A stretch of 64,000 bases of DNA from Streptomyces sp. AV19 (GTDB taxonomy: Bacteria; Actinomycetota; Actinomycetes; Streptomycetales; Streptomycetaceae): the NCBI RefSeq assembly GCF_015999245.1, contig NZ_JAEAMR010000003.1, positions 252,010-316,009 on the forward strand. Direction: 5' to 3'. Below the pieces are notes generated by a model. That model had not been told where the DNA came from and made no database searches. It saw nothing but the letters and a program-made list of their open reading frames with translations. The translations under genes were made by a program, and so were the position numbers. This document shows, in pieces, positions 53,101 to 61,880 of this stretch. Within the stretch, counting starts at the first letter, position 1. Every line of letters begins with the position of its first letter.

Positions 53101-54464
53101 GCGGGCCCCGGCGGCTCCTCCAGCACCAGATGGGCGTTGATCCCGCCGAAGCCGAAGGCGTTGACCGCTGCCCGCCGGGCCCCGGCCTCCCAGGGGCGGG
53201 CGGTCGGCGTCGGGCGGAAGCGGGTGGCCGGCAGCGCCGGGTGCGGGACGTCGCAGTGCAGGGTCGGCGGGAGGACTCCGTGGTGGATCGCCAGTGCCGC
53301 CTTGATCATGCCCGCGGCGCCGGCCGCGGGCATGGTGTGCCCGATCATCGACTTCACCGAGCCGATGACGGCGTCCGGTTCGCCACCCTGCCGTCCGAAC
53401 ACCTCTGCCAGGACGGCCAGTTCGGTGGCGTCGCCGCCCGGGGTGCCGGTGCCGTGCGCCTCCAGGAGACCCAGCGCGCCCGGGGCGGTGGGGTCGAGTC
53501 CGGCCTCCGCCCAGGCCAGCCGCACCGCGCGGGCCTGTCCTGCGGGGTCGGGGGTGATCAGGGAAGCGGTACGTCCGTCGGAGGCGATCCCCACGCCCCG
53601 TACGAGCGCGTACACCCGGTCGCCGGCTCCGCGCGCGTCGGTGAGCCGCTTGAGGACCACGATGCCCGTGCCCTCGGCGAGCAGCATGCCGTCGGCGTCC
53701 CGGTGGAAGGGCCGGATGCGCTGGGAGGGCGAAAGGGCGCCCAGTTCGGTGAAGACGCTCCACAGCGTGGCGTCGTGGCAGTGGTGCACTCCGCCGGCCA
53801 GCATCACGTCACACCGCCCGCGCGCCAGTTCCGTGACGGCGTGGTCCACGGCGACGAGGGAGGAGGCGCAGGCCGCGTCCACGGTGTAGGCGGGACCGCG
53901 CAGATCGAGGCGGTTGGCGACGCGGGAGGCGGCGAAATTCGGTACGAGACCGAGCCCGTCGCCGGGGCTGTACGGGCCGAGCGCCTCGAGGAAGGCCGTG
54001 CGCAGCAGACCGAGCCGCTCTTCGTCGATGCCGGGCATCACCTCCCGCACCGTGCGCACGAGTTGGGCCGATGTCCGTACGCGCTGGCCCAGGCGGGCCG
54101 TCCGCGGGGTGAGGTAGCCTCCTCGGCCGAGCACGATCCCGACGCGGGTGCGGTCGCCGGGCAGAGCACCGTGCGCGTCGGCGAGGGCCGCGGCGGCGGT
54201 GCGCAGCGCGATCAGCTGGTCGGGTTCGGTGCCGCGCACCGCCGTCGGCATGATGCCGAAGGCGGCCGGGTCGAAGTCGACGAGACCGTCGACGAATCCG
54301 CCACGACGGCAGGCGAGCCCCTCCGGGTGCCAGCGCTCCGCCGGGAAGTCGGTGATGGCGTCGACGCCGTCGACGAGGTTGCGCCAGTATGTGCCGAGGT
54401 CGCCCGCGCCGGGCAGGGTCACGGCCATGCCGACGACGGCGACGGGCTCGCGTGCCGCCGTCAC
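50100..54464 (-). CDS. PUFA-synthase-like PKS subunit 2: KS-AT-DH-PPTase
   Basis: 1454 aa from the GTG at 54464, overlapping the upstream PKS stop (GTGA). KS (1-430): VDAACASSLVAVDHA with Cys at about 198, LEAHGTGTPGGD, SVKSMIGHTMPAAG, so a full Cys-His-His triad, not a chain-length factor. AT (about 540-830): FLFPGLEAEF, VAGHSAGEWTAM (Ser about 619). DH (about 930-1200): LLDHCFYRQRP with catalytic His about 956 and LLDNVGQLLGYW for the Asp. C-terminal phosphopantetheinyl transferase (about 1230-1450): LSLAHCREAAVALV, AGIDVEEITDRP, SRLWAAKEAAAKAEG. Such internal PPTases activate their own carrier domains, as in enediyne synthases. No ACP or KR is in this protein; those are on subunit 1. Confidence 0.92.
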   Translation of the reverse strand: MTAAREPVAVVGMAVTLPGAGDLGTYWRNLVDGVDAITDFPAERWHPEGLACRRGGFVDGLVDFDPAAFGIMPTAVRGTEPDQLIALRTAAAALADAHGALPGDRTRVGIVLGRGGYLTPRTARLGQRVRTSAQLVRTVREVMPGIDEERLGLLRTAFLEALGPYSPGDGLGLVPNFAASRVANRLDLRGPAYTVDAACASSLVAVDHAVTELARGRCDVMLAGGVHHCHDATLWSVFTELGALSPSQRIRPFHRDADGMLLAEGTGIVVLKRLTDARGAGDRVYALVRGVGIASDGRTASLITPDPAGQARAVRLAWAEAGLDPTAPGALGLLEAHGTGTPGGDATELAVLAEVFGRQGGEPDAVIGSVKSMIGHTMPAAGAAGMIKAALAIHHGVLPPTLHCDVPHPALPATRFRPTPTARPWEAGARRAAVNAFGFGGINAHLVLEEPPGPARGRTSPARRAVVTERERVLRLAARTPQDLAALLDTDDAALRAMDACGSGPARLAIAGPGARQLALARKATAGGRLWGGRGGLWFAPEPLLGPGGGRTAFLFPGLEAEFSPQVDDVARHFGAERPSTGQLRVGDVGGHTAALFDVGELLTAALDRMGIRPDAVAGHSAGEWTAMIAGGIFRADRPGAVLRDAVTGRLRLPALTFLALGAPAARIEEVLPGFPGVVLSHDDAPHQCVVCGPRNQLEALAARLGGEGVLGRILPFRSGFHTPMLAPHLDALRDALPRLAVHPARTPVWSGTLAAPFPDDEAGIRELFVRHLLEPVRFRQLTEAMHAAGFRAFVQVGTGQLPALVGDTLAGREHLAVTANSPRRSGLSQLDRVAAALWTAGLEPDFTALGERRATPGLDLGAGPVSLDPRAREQLRAALGQFRGGPAAPLHELARRIPAVAELEALLTETATTAAALYAAAESPGGAAPATARTTAPAVTRRVVEADADHMPYLLDHCFYRQRPGWPELADRWPVVPATTIVQLLLDAVGAAGTPVAVRDARFLEWAVASPPVAVELTVTAGQDRDGWHRAAFGRYARADIRTAADHPEPPVPWACDGPEAAPSVSAREMYERRWMFHGPRFQGVTDIVALGERHVRAVLTCLDAPGALLDNVGQLLGYWLMATGVERVDVLPVGVREIVLHGPRPSCGSRVACDLRITRITDRLVEADAQLVHEGRVWAGIRGWRERRFDSNPTTLAVQRKSDRHTLSAPQPGGWQLVFDHWPDPFSLELMMRCQLAGEERAAYASRPMQGRRQWLLGRIAAKDAVRRHLWGHGEGPVFPGEVRVRNEPSGRPRPEGVHGRRLPPVELSLAHCREAAVALVRPGGTPAGIDVEEITDRPAATHDAVLAPGEHALFERLGGGPEQMSRLWAAKEAAAKAEGTGLRGNPHAFLVTAPDPDRADALTVRAPSGRSYAIRLTRIDNPPGLPPRSYAVAWTSTDEVRSPEQMNGQQP

Positions 54465-57400
54465 GGGAGCCGCCCCGGCGCGGTGAGGACCACTTCGTCG
54501 ACGTCCGCGTCGCCGTGGGCGAGTTCGCGGCAGAGCGCGCGAACGCCCTCCGCCGGGTCGATCAGGGCGAGACCGCGGGAGGTGAGGTCGCGGGCGAGTT
54601 CCGGTCCGACCATGCCGGGGTGGTGCGGATCGGGTGCCCATGGGCCCCAGTGGACGGTGAGCGCGCGGCGTCCGGTGGTCCGTCGCCATTGGCGGCCGAG
54701 AGCGGCGAGGGCGTCGTTGGCCGCGCTGTAGTCGGTTTGCCCCCGGTTGCCGAGGACGGCGGCGACGGAGCCGAACAGGACGGTCAGGCGCGGCGGTTCG
54801 GGCAGGCCGCGCAGCGCGGAGAGCAGCGCGCGGGCGCCGTCCACCTTGGTGCCGTGGACGCGTTCGAAGGATTCGGGCTGTTTGTCGGCGAGCAGCCGGT
54901 CCTCGACGACGCCCGCCGCGTGCACCACGGCGTCGACGCGCCCCGCGTCGGCGTGAACGGCATCGACGGTCTTGCGTACGGCCTCGGCGTCCCGGAGGTC
55001 GAGGCAGTGGTAACGGGCCTGCCCGCCGAGGGCGGCGATCCCGGCGAGGGTCGCGGCGACTTCGCGCCGGGCGAGGACGCGGCGGGCTTCGCGGTCGATG
55101 TCGGCGGGAGCGAGGCCGCCGCGCCCGGCGAGGACGGAGCGGAGGGCGGTGATGTCGGGGGCGAGGGCGGGGCCGGGGTCCTCGGGGGCGCCGGACATGT
55201 CGGTGCGGCCCAGGAGTTCGACGCGGCATCCGGCGGCGGCGAGGGTGACGGCGGTGCGGGCCGTGATGCCCCGGGCACCGCCGGTGAGGAGGGCCACGCT
55301 GCCGGGACCCAGTCCGGCGGCGAGGGCGTGGGCCGTGGCGTCGCCGTCGGCCGCGGGCTCGAGCGGGGCCCGGTACAGCTCCGGTCCCAGCCGGGCGCCT
55401 TCCGCGGTGTGGCGGACGACCGGACACCGGTCGGGGGCGAGGAGTTCACCGATGAGATCCTCGGTGAGGGCCGCGACGGGCCGGTCGGGGGCGAGGGTGA
55501 CGACGCGGGCCGAGGTGTCCGGGTACTCCCGTGCCACGGCTCGGAAGAATCCGCCCAGCCCCGCCGTGCGGATGTCCTCGCCGGCGGGCCGGGCACACAG
55601 CAGCCAGCGCGGTCCGCCGCGCAGAACGGCCTGGAGCAAGGGGAATGCGGCGGGCAGCACGGGAGTGGTGCCGGGCACGAGCGCGGCGAGGTGGATGACG
55701 CCGTCGTCGCGTGCCTCGCTCCCGTCCGGGCCCGGGTGGTCGTCGGACCGGGCGGCGGCCCCGAGCGCCCGGAGACGCCCGACGAGCGCGCGGGCCAGCG
55801 GGGTGTCCTCGCCCAGCACCAGAAAGCGTCGCCCTCGCAGGACGGAGTCGTCGGGCTCGGGCGCGCCGGCGAGGGGGACTTCCCGCAGCAGGTAGCGCGC
55901 GGTGGCCGTGGCTCCCACGGGTGTCCGGGCGTGGAGGGGGTGTGCGTCGGGCGCCGGGGACGGCGGGCAGCTCCCGGGTGGCGCCGCGACGGGCCTTGAG
56001 TACACGGCGCCCGGGCCGGGATGCCGGGCGGGCCCCTCCCCCGGCCCGGCCGCCTCACCCGGCTCTTCCTGGCATCCTCCGTCCAGCGCCGCCGTCAGCC
56101 GGTCCGCGAGCGCCGCCGCCGTGCGGGCCAGGAGCAGCTCCTCCAGCTCCGGCTCCGCCCATGCGGTCCGGTCCGGCCCGGTCGCTCCCGTCAGCCGTCG
56201 GCCGAGCTCGCCCACGATTTCCGTGCGCTTGATCGAGTCGATGCTCAGCTCGGCCTCCAGGTCGAGGCCGGGCTCGATCAGTTCCCGTGGATAACCTGTC
56301 CGCTCGCTGATCACGGACCGCACCACGGACAGCACATCCGGCACCGCGGTGGTGGTGGCCTCGGTCCTCGGTTCGGGGACGGGCCCCGGCGGGGGCGGTA
56401 CGTCCGGCGTACCCGGAGCCGTCCTCTCCGGCCCCGCGCCGAAGTACGCCAGCATGACGTCCCGCTGCGCCGCCATCATCTCCCGGCTGCCGCGCAGGAA
56501 TTCGGCCAGCAGATCGGGGCCGTCCGTCCGCGCGGGGGGCGGCGCGAGGGGCCCGATGCGCCGGGCCGGTCGCAGTCCCCCGGGCAGCGGCGCCCCGTCG
56601 GCCGTACGGACGAGGTGACCGTCGACCGTCCAGCCCGCCGGTTCCGGTACCGCGGCCGGGTCGGCGACGATCGCGTCGCGCCCGGTGAACAGCCGCTCCG
56701 CCGCCACCGTCGCGCCCGCCACCGAGAGGCGGGCCAGGGCCTGGAGGTGTCCGGCCAGTCCCGCGTCCGGGTGCGGTGCGAAGGGGACGGCGACGTGCGG
56801 GCGTGAGCCGAGGACGGCGCGGACCAGCCCGGTGAGCGCGGTGCCGGGGCCGGCTTCGACGAAGACGCGGGCCCCGGAGGCGTACATCGCCTCGATCTGT
56901 TCGACGAAGCGCACGGGCGCGGCGATCTGCTCGGCGAGCCGCTCCCGTACGCCCGTGGGACCCTCCGGATAGCGGTCGGCCGTCGCATTGGACCAGACCG
57001 GGAAGTCGGCCGTGCGGAACGGGAGACCGGCCAGCGCGTCGGCGAACTTCTCCGTGGCCCCCGCGACGAGGGGGCTGTGGAAGGCACAGGAAACGGGGAG
57101 ACGCCGCGCGGCCAGTCCGGCGTCCGCCGCCGCGGCGAGGGCCTGCTCGACGGCCGGCAGGTGCCCCGAGATGACGCTCTGCGCGGGCGCGTTGTGGTTG
57201 GCGACGACCGCCTTCCCCTTCAGCCCGCTCGCCACGAGCAGTTCCTCCACGGCCTCCGGTTCCGCCGCGACGACGGCCATGGCACCGGGTTCGTCGCCCA
57301 CCGCCTCCGCGATCGCCTCCGCGCGCGCGGCGCTGAGGTCCAGCACCGCGTCGGAGGAGAGGACACCCGCGGCGCCGAGGGCGACCAGCTCTCCGTACGA

Positions 57401-60400
57401 GTGCCCGGCCGCCATGCCGGCCCGCACACCGAGCCGCTTGAGCACATCGTGGGCCGCCAGGCAGACGGCGCCGAGGGCGGGTTGGGCATGCCGCGTGCCG
57501 GCGAGGCGGGCGCGCTGTGCTTCCCGGGTCGCGGCGTCGAACGCGGCAGGGGGGAAGAGGACGTCGGCGGGCACCCGGCGCAGATGACGCTGGGTCTCCG
57601 GGAACGCGATGAAGAGTTCGGCGAGCATGCCGGGATGCTGGCTTCCCTGGCCGGGGAAGAGGACGGCGATCTTGCCCGGATCCGGGGTGTCCGGCCGCGG
57701 CCCTCCCGGTTCGCCGCTGTGCGCCGGTCCGCGCCGGTCCGCAAGGAAGACTCCCTGGCGGGGCTCCCCCGCGACCACGGCCCGCAACAACGTCGGCAGT
57801 TCGTCGAGAGAGGCCGCCACCACGGCCGCGCCGACCGGGTGCGCGCCGGTGCGCCGCGCGGCGGTCAGGGCGAGGTCGCGCAGCCGCCAAGGGCGTCCGG
57901 AACGGTCGTTGAGCCCGGTCAGCCGCAGCAGCTCGCGTGCGTCGTCCGCGCCCCGCAGGACGAGGAGTTCGGCGGGCCAGACATCGTGGCCGCAGCGCGG
58001 TGGCACGGTCCCGCCGTGGCCCCGCAGGACCACGTGGAAGTTGGTGCCGCCGAAGCCGAACGCGCTCACTCCTGCGGCCCGCCGTTCGGCGGGCCGTGCC
58101 CACGGCGACGCCCTGTCGTGGAAGACGAACGGGCTGGTGACCGGGTCCCAGAAGGGGTCGGGCCGGCGCAGGTGCAGGGTCGGCGGCCGTACGCCCCTGT
58201 GCAGCGCGAGGGCCGCCTTGACCATTCCGGCCAGCCCGGCGGCGCACTTGGTGTGTCCGATCTGGGACTTGACCGAGCCGACGGCGCACTTCCCCGGTGC
58301 GGCACCGGACGCGGTGAACACCTCGGTGAGCGTGACGAGTTCGGCATGGTCGCCGACGGCCGTCCCCGTGCCGTGGGCCTCGACGAGGCCCACCTCGGCG
58401 GGCTGGACGCGGGCCTGCGCGTAGGCCCGCTCCAGGGCGGCCCGCTGTCCCTCCCTGCGGGGCGCGGTCAGCCCGAGCGAACGCCCGTCGGCACTGCTGC
58501 CGACGGCCTCGATGACGGCGTAGACACGGTCGCCGTCGCGGTCGGCGTCCTCGAGTCTCTTGAGCACGAGGCACGCGACGCCTTCGCCGAGCGCGATGCC
58601 GTCGGCATCGGCGTCGAAGGGACGACACCGGCCGGTCGGCGAGAGGACACGCACGGAGGAGAAGAGAAGGTAGTCCTTGATGCCGTTGTGCAGATCGGCG
58701 CCCCCGCACAGGGCGAGGTCCGCGGCGCCGCCGCGCAGTTGGCCGCAGGCGGCCTCGACGGCGGCCAGGGAGGAGGCGCAGGCCGCGTCGACGGTGTAGG
58801 TGGCGCCGCCGAGGCCGAGCCGGTTCGCGATGCGCCCGGCGATGACGTTGCCGAGCATGCCGGGAAAGGTGTCCTCCGTGAGGACGGGCAGCCGGTCCGC
58901 CAGTTCCTCGGGGAGCCGGCCGAGGTAGGACGGCAGGACGGCACGCAGGGCCGCGGCGTCCGACATCTCGCTGCCCGCCTCCGCCCCGAAGATCACGCAG
59001 GTGCGGTCGCGCGGCATCTCGCGGCGGTCGTATCCGGCGTCCGCCAGGGCCCGCGCGGCGGTCTCCAGCGCGAGCAGCTGGACGGGTTCGATGGCGGACA
59101 GGGAGGCCGGGGGGATGCCGTAGCGCAGCGGGTCGAAGGGGATCCGGGGCAGAAAACCGCCCCACTTGGAGGTGGACACGTCGTGGGCGGTCGCCTGCGG
59201 ACCGTGGTGGACGGACGCGTCCCAGCGCTCGGCCGGAACCTCGGTGACGGCATCGGTGCCGGCGAGCATGTTGGACCAGAAGGCGGGCAGGTCAGGGGCC
59301 TGCGGGAACACACAGGCCATGCCGATGACCGCGATCCCCAGCGGTTCGGGCGTCGGCCGTTCCCCGCCCGGTGGTGGCGGCGTCGACAGCGCCATGGCAC
59401 GGGACCGTTCCTCGTAGAACGAGGCCGCGGCTTCGCCGACCTGGCGGTGCAGAGCGGCGACGCTGGTCGTGACGGTGCGCAGGACGGACGCCTCGCCGGC
59501 CATGAACAGGCCCTCGTCGAGCTGCCGTCGTTCGTCGACGTGACGAAGGATGTCGCCGACACGCTCGACACCCTTGCCGGCGATGCGCAGCCGCCCGAGG
59601 TTGAGCCGCTCCAGCTCCTCCCACACCTGCCGGTCGGGCACGCCCCGGCCGCTCAGTTCCTCCCTGCGCGCCTCGTGGGTGCGGCAGTACGGGCTGGGCA
59701 GACAGCGGGTCGCCTGGCCGGGCCCGGTACGCAGGACGGCGGTCCTCTCGGCGGCGAGCGCCTGCCGCTGGTAAAGGGGGCGGATGGCGTCGCAGGCGAC
59801 GGCCTCTTCGGTGAAGAGGTAGGCGGTGCCCATGAGCACGCCGGTGGCGACGCCGCGCGCGCGGATTCCGGAGGCGAGCGCGGCGACCATGGCGGCCGAG
59901 CGCTCGTCGTGGATGCCTCCGGCGAAGAGCACCTCGAGCGTGCACCGGCCCTGGTCGGGGTGCTCGGTCAGGAAGTCGTCGAGTACGGCGAGTTGGGCCT
60001 CCCAGAGAGGGAAGCTGTTGCGCGGTCCGATGTGGCCGCCGCATTCCGCGCCCTCGAAGACGAAGCGCCGGGCCCCCGCCGCGAGGAACTGCTCGAGCAG
60101 GCCGGGCGAGGGCACGTGCAGGAACGTACGGATGCCGTGCTGCTCCAGGTCGGCGGCGTGCGCGGGCCGGCCGCCCGCGATGACGGCGTGCGTGGGGCGA
60201 AGGTCGCGTACGGCCTCGAGCTGGGCGGCGCGGATATCCTCGGGCGCGAAGCCGAGGAGGCCGACGCCCCAGGGGCGGTCCCCGAGCGCGGCGCGGGTCC
60301 CCTCGATCAGGGCCCGGGTGCGCTCCCGGCCGGCGAGCGCGAGGGCGAGGAACGGCAGCCCTCCCGCGTCGGCGACGGCCGCCGCGAACCCGGGCTGGTC

Positions 60401-61309
60401 ACTGACGCGTGTCATCGGCCCCTGGGCGACGGGGAGTTCCGTACCGAGGGCACGGCTCATCGGGGATCCGGGCCGCAGCGCGCCGGGTGCGTTCCGGTCC
60501 CGTCCGGCCCGGTCGACGGCGTCATGGACGGCTCGTACGGCGACGGCCACGGTCTTGTACTTCCGCGCGAAACGGCGCGCGAGAAGGGCGTCCTGGCCGA
60601 GCGGCAGCGCCCTGCCGCGCAGGGTGTCGGGCAGACCCGGCCGGTGTGGGTCGAGGGTGCGGTGGCCGTTCAGGTGATGGGTCTCGGTGCCGTCCAGGAG
60701 CCGCAGGACGGCGGCGAGTCCGGGCGCGGTGTCGGCCTCGTCGAGGAGGGCGAGCTGGACGTCGAGGACCACACCGGCGGCGCCGCCGAGGACGGCGGCA
60801 GCGGCGGTGTGCGGTCCGATACCGCCGCAGGCCCATACGGGCACGGTCACTCGTTCGTCACCGAGGAGCTGTTGGAGCAGGATGAACGTGGAGAGTTCAC
60901 CGGCCGGTCCACCGCACTCGCTGCCGCGCGCGACGAGGCCGGCCGCCCCGGCGGCCACGGCCGTACGGGCCTCGCGCGGACCGCGCACCTCGGCGATGAC
61001 GGTTCCGGGGCGGAACTCCCCTCCGCGCAGCGGGAATCCGGGTGCGACCAGCACGACCTGCGGGCCGTCGCCGTCGGAGACGCGGAGCTCGTCGCAACGG
61101 AGCGCGCAGTCGGCGGGGACGCGGACGCCGAAGGCACCGGGTGTCCAGAGGCGGGCGAGGTCCAGGGCGTCCCGGGCGGCCCCGTCGTCGCTCCCGAGGT
61201 CGATGACACCGAGCCCGCCGGCCCTGCTGACGGCAGCGGCGAGCCGGACGTCCGGCTCCCCGAAGGGGCTGACCCCGATCACCATGCGTCGGACCGTTGC
61301 CACCGCCAA
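54461..61309 (-). CDS. PUFA-synthase-like PKS subunit 1: (ER-like)2-KS-AT-ACP-KR
   Basis: 2282 aa from a TTG at 61309 with GGAGG 6 bp upstream; a GTG two codons later is the alternative. Two tandem flavin TIM barrels of the PfaD/nitropropane-dioxygenase type cover residues 1-230 (GSECGGPAGE, ACGGIGPHTAAA) and about 265-520 (QGPMTRVSDQPGFAAAV, GAECGGHIGPRNS, FAGGIHDERSAAMVAAL). KS (about 655-1085): VDAACASSLAAVEAA, VEAHGTGTAVGD, SVKSQIGHTKCAAG. AT (about 1215-1500): FPGQGSQHPGM, GHSYGELVAL, CAFHSPLV (malonyl-like). One ACP (Ser about 1690): LEAELSIDSIKRTEIVG, the wording of PUFA carrier domains. KR (about 2000-2250): LTGGARGITARTAV, TDYSAANDAL. It is homologous in layout to SCO0126-type proteins. 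First gene of the coupled operon. Confidence 0.92.
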   Translation of the reverse strand: MAVATVRRMVIGVSPFGEPDVRLAAAVSRAGGLGVIDLGSDDGAARDALDLARLWTPGAFGVRVPADCALRCDELRVSDGDGPQVVLVAPGFPLRGGEFRPGTVIAEVRGPREARTAVAAGAAGLVARGSECGGPAGELSTFILLQQLLGDERVTVPVWACGGIGPHTAAAAVLGGAAGVVLDVQLALLDEADTAPGLAAVLRLLDGTETHHLNGHRTLDPHRPGLPDTLRGRALPLGQDALLARRFARKYKTVAVAVRAVHDAVDRAGRDRNAPGALRPGSPMSRALGTELPVAQGPMTRVSDQPGFAAAVADAGGLPFLALALAGRERTRALIEGTRAALGDRPWGVGLLGFAPEDIRAAQLEAVRDLRPTHAVIAGGRPAHAADLEQHGIRTFLHVPSPGLLEQFLAAGARRFVFEGAECGGHIGPRNSFPLWEAQLAVLDDFLTEHPDQGRCTLEVLFAGGIHDERSAAMVAALASGIRARGVATGVLMGTAYLFTEEAVACDAIRPLYQRQALAAERTAVLRTGPGQATRCLPSPYCRTHEARREELSGRGVPDRQVWEELERLNLGRLRIAGKGVERVGDILRHVDERRQLDEGLFMAGEASVLRTVTTSVAALHRQVGEAAASFYEERSRAMALSTPPPPGGERPTPEPLGIAVIGMACVFPQAPDLPAFWSNMLAGTDAVTEVPAERWDASVHHGPQATAHDVSTSKWGGFLPRIPFDPLRYGIPPASLSAIEPVQLLALETAARALADAGYDRREMPRDRTCVIFGAEAGSEMSDAAALRAVLPSYLGRLPEELADRLPVLTEDTFPGMLGNVIAGRIANRLGLGGATYTVDAACASSLAAVEAACGQLRGGAADLALCGGADLHNGIKDYLLFSSVRVLSPTGRCRPFDADADGIALGEGVACLVLKRLEDADRDGDRVYAVIEAVGSSADGRSLGLTAPRREGQRAALERAYAQARVQPAEVGLVEAHGTGTAVGDHAELVTLTEVFTASGAAPGKCAVGSVKSQIGHTKCAAGLAGMVKAALALHRGVRPPTLHLRRPDPFWDPVTSPFVFHDRASPWARPAERRAAGVSAFGFGGTNFHVVLRGHGGTVPPRCGHDVWPAELLVLRGADDARELLRLTGLNDRSGRPWRLRDLALTAARRTGAHPVGAAVVAASLDELPTLLRAVVAGEPRQGVFLADRRGPAHSGEPGGPRPDTPDPGKIAVLFPGQGSQHPGMLAELFIAFPETQRHLRRVPADVLFPPAAFDAATREAQRARLAGTRHAQPALGAVCLAAHDVLKRLGVRAGMAAGHSYGELVALGAAGVLSSDAVLDLSAARAEAIAEAVGDEPGAMAVVAAEPEAVEELLVASGLKGKAVVANHNAPAQSVISGHLPAVEQALAAAADAGLAARRLPVSCAFHSPLVAGATEKFADALAGLPFRTADFPVWSNATADRYPEGPTGVRERLAEQIAAPVRFVEQIEAMYASGARVFVEAGPGTALTGLVRAVLGSRPHVAVPFAPHPDAGLAGHLQALARLSVAGATVAAERLFTGRDAIVADPAAVPEPAGWTVDGHLVRTADGAPLPGGLRPARRIGPLAPPPARTDGPDLLAEFLRGSREMMAAQRDVMLAYFGAGPERTAPGTPDVPPPPGPVPEPRTEATTTAVPDVLSVVRSVISERTGYPRELIEPGLDLEAELSIDSIKRTEIVGELGRRLTGATGPDRTAWAEPELEELLLARTAAALADRLTAALDGGCQEEPGEAAGPGEGPARHPGPGAVYSRPVAAPPGSCPPSPAPDAHPLHARTPVGATATARYLLREVPLAGAPEPDDSVLRGRRFLVLGEDTPLARALVGRLRALGAAARSDDHPGPDGSEARDDGVIHLAALVPGTTPVLPAAFPLLQAVLRGGPRWLLCARPAGEDIRTAGLGGFFRAVAREYPDTSARVVTLAPDRPVAALTEDLIGELLAPDRCPVVRHTAEGARLGPELYRAPLEPAADGDATAHALAAGLGPGSVALLTGGARGITARTAVTLAAAGCRVELLGRTDMSGAPEDPGPALAPDITALRSVLAGRGGLAPADIDREARRVLARREVAATLAGIAALGGQARYHCLDLRDAEAVRKTVDAVHADAGRVDAVVHAAGVVEDRLLADKQPESFERVHGTKVDGARALLSALRGLPEPPRLTVLFGSVAAVLGNRGQTDYSAANDALAALGRQWRRTTGRRALTVHWGPWAPDPHHPGMVGPELARDLTSRGLALIDPAEGVRALCRELAHGDADVDEVVLTAPGRLP

Positions 61310-61880
61310 GGGGAACCTCCATCGTGTACGACAACGCCAACGACCTCTCCAGTGGGATCAGCAAGTAGAGCTGCACTGGGCCAAGTTCACCCCTACGGGT
61401 GCGGCCCCATGCCCCATCGGCCCCGGAAGCGGCCCCCCGTCACCGCAATCGGCGGCGGCAACGCCCCTTCGCCGACACGCGTCGCCGCGAGAAGGCCCTC
61501 CGGGAGTGGGCTTGTTCCGCTTGGGCGGACATCATCGGCGTGGCGGCCAGGCCACTTGAGCGCAAGCACATGGGCACGCCCGGATCCGGGAGCGGGGACG
61601 GCAACACCGCTTCCTCCTGGCCCAGGAGCTCGAGTACGCCTCGGGCGCCGGCGACTTCAACGAGGAGATCCGGGCCCTGGCTGCGCCAGGGCCGGCTGTT
61701 CGACGCGGGGCCCTCCTGCGATGATGCGGTCACAGTTCTCGCGGCGTGTGTGAACCGCCCAGGAAGAAGCTGGAGTTCCCTCCCTCCTCCTCATACCGCC
61801 CGCCGGGCGTGGCCGCCGATCGACCGAGTCCCTGCCCGACCGGAATGATTCACCCGGCCGCGATCGTGTCGGTGACCCGG
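61310..61880. other. PKS upstream region and a coding remnant
   Basis: The PKS promoter should lie at about 61,320-61,400. From 61,603 a plus-strand frame reads QHRFLLAQELEYASGAG and EEIRAL, then a frameshift leads to LRQGRLFDAGPSCDDAVTVL, suggesting a broken gene. A 32-bp part (61721-61752) is repeated with 26 matches at 63969-64000. No intact CDS is supported. Confidence 0.5.

Noticed and set aside
54465..55427. N-terminal extension of the KS-AT-DH-PPTase protein by 321 codons
   Set aside because: The extension lies over the KR domain of the preceding gene and is Arg/Pro-rich noise; the GTGA overlap at 54461-54464 marks the real start.
57077..61753. A 1558-codon plus-strand frame across the PKS gene
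   Set aside because: Complementary shadow of the KS and ER-like domains; composition is Gly/Arg/Val with no motif.
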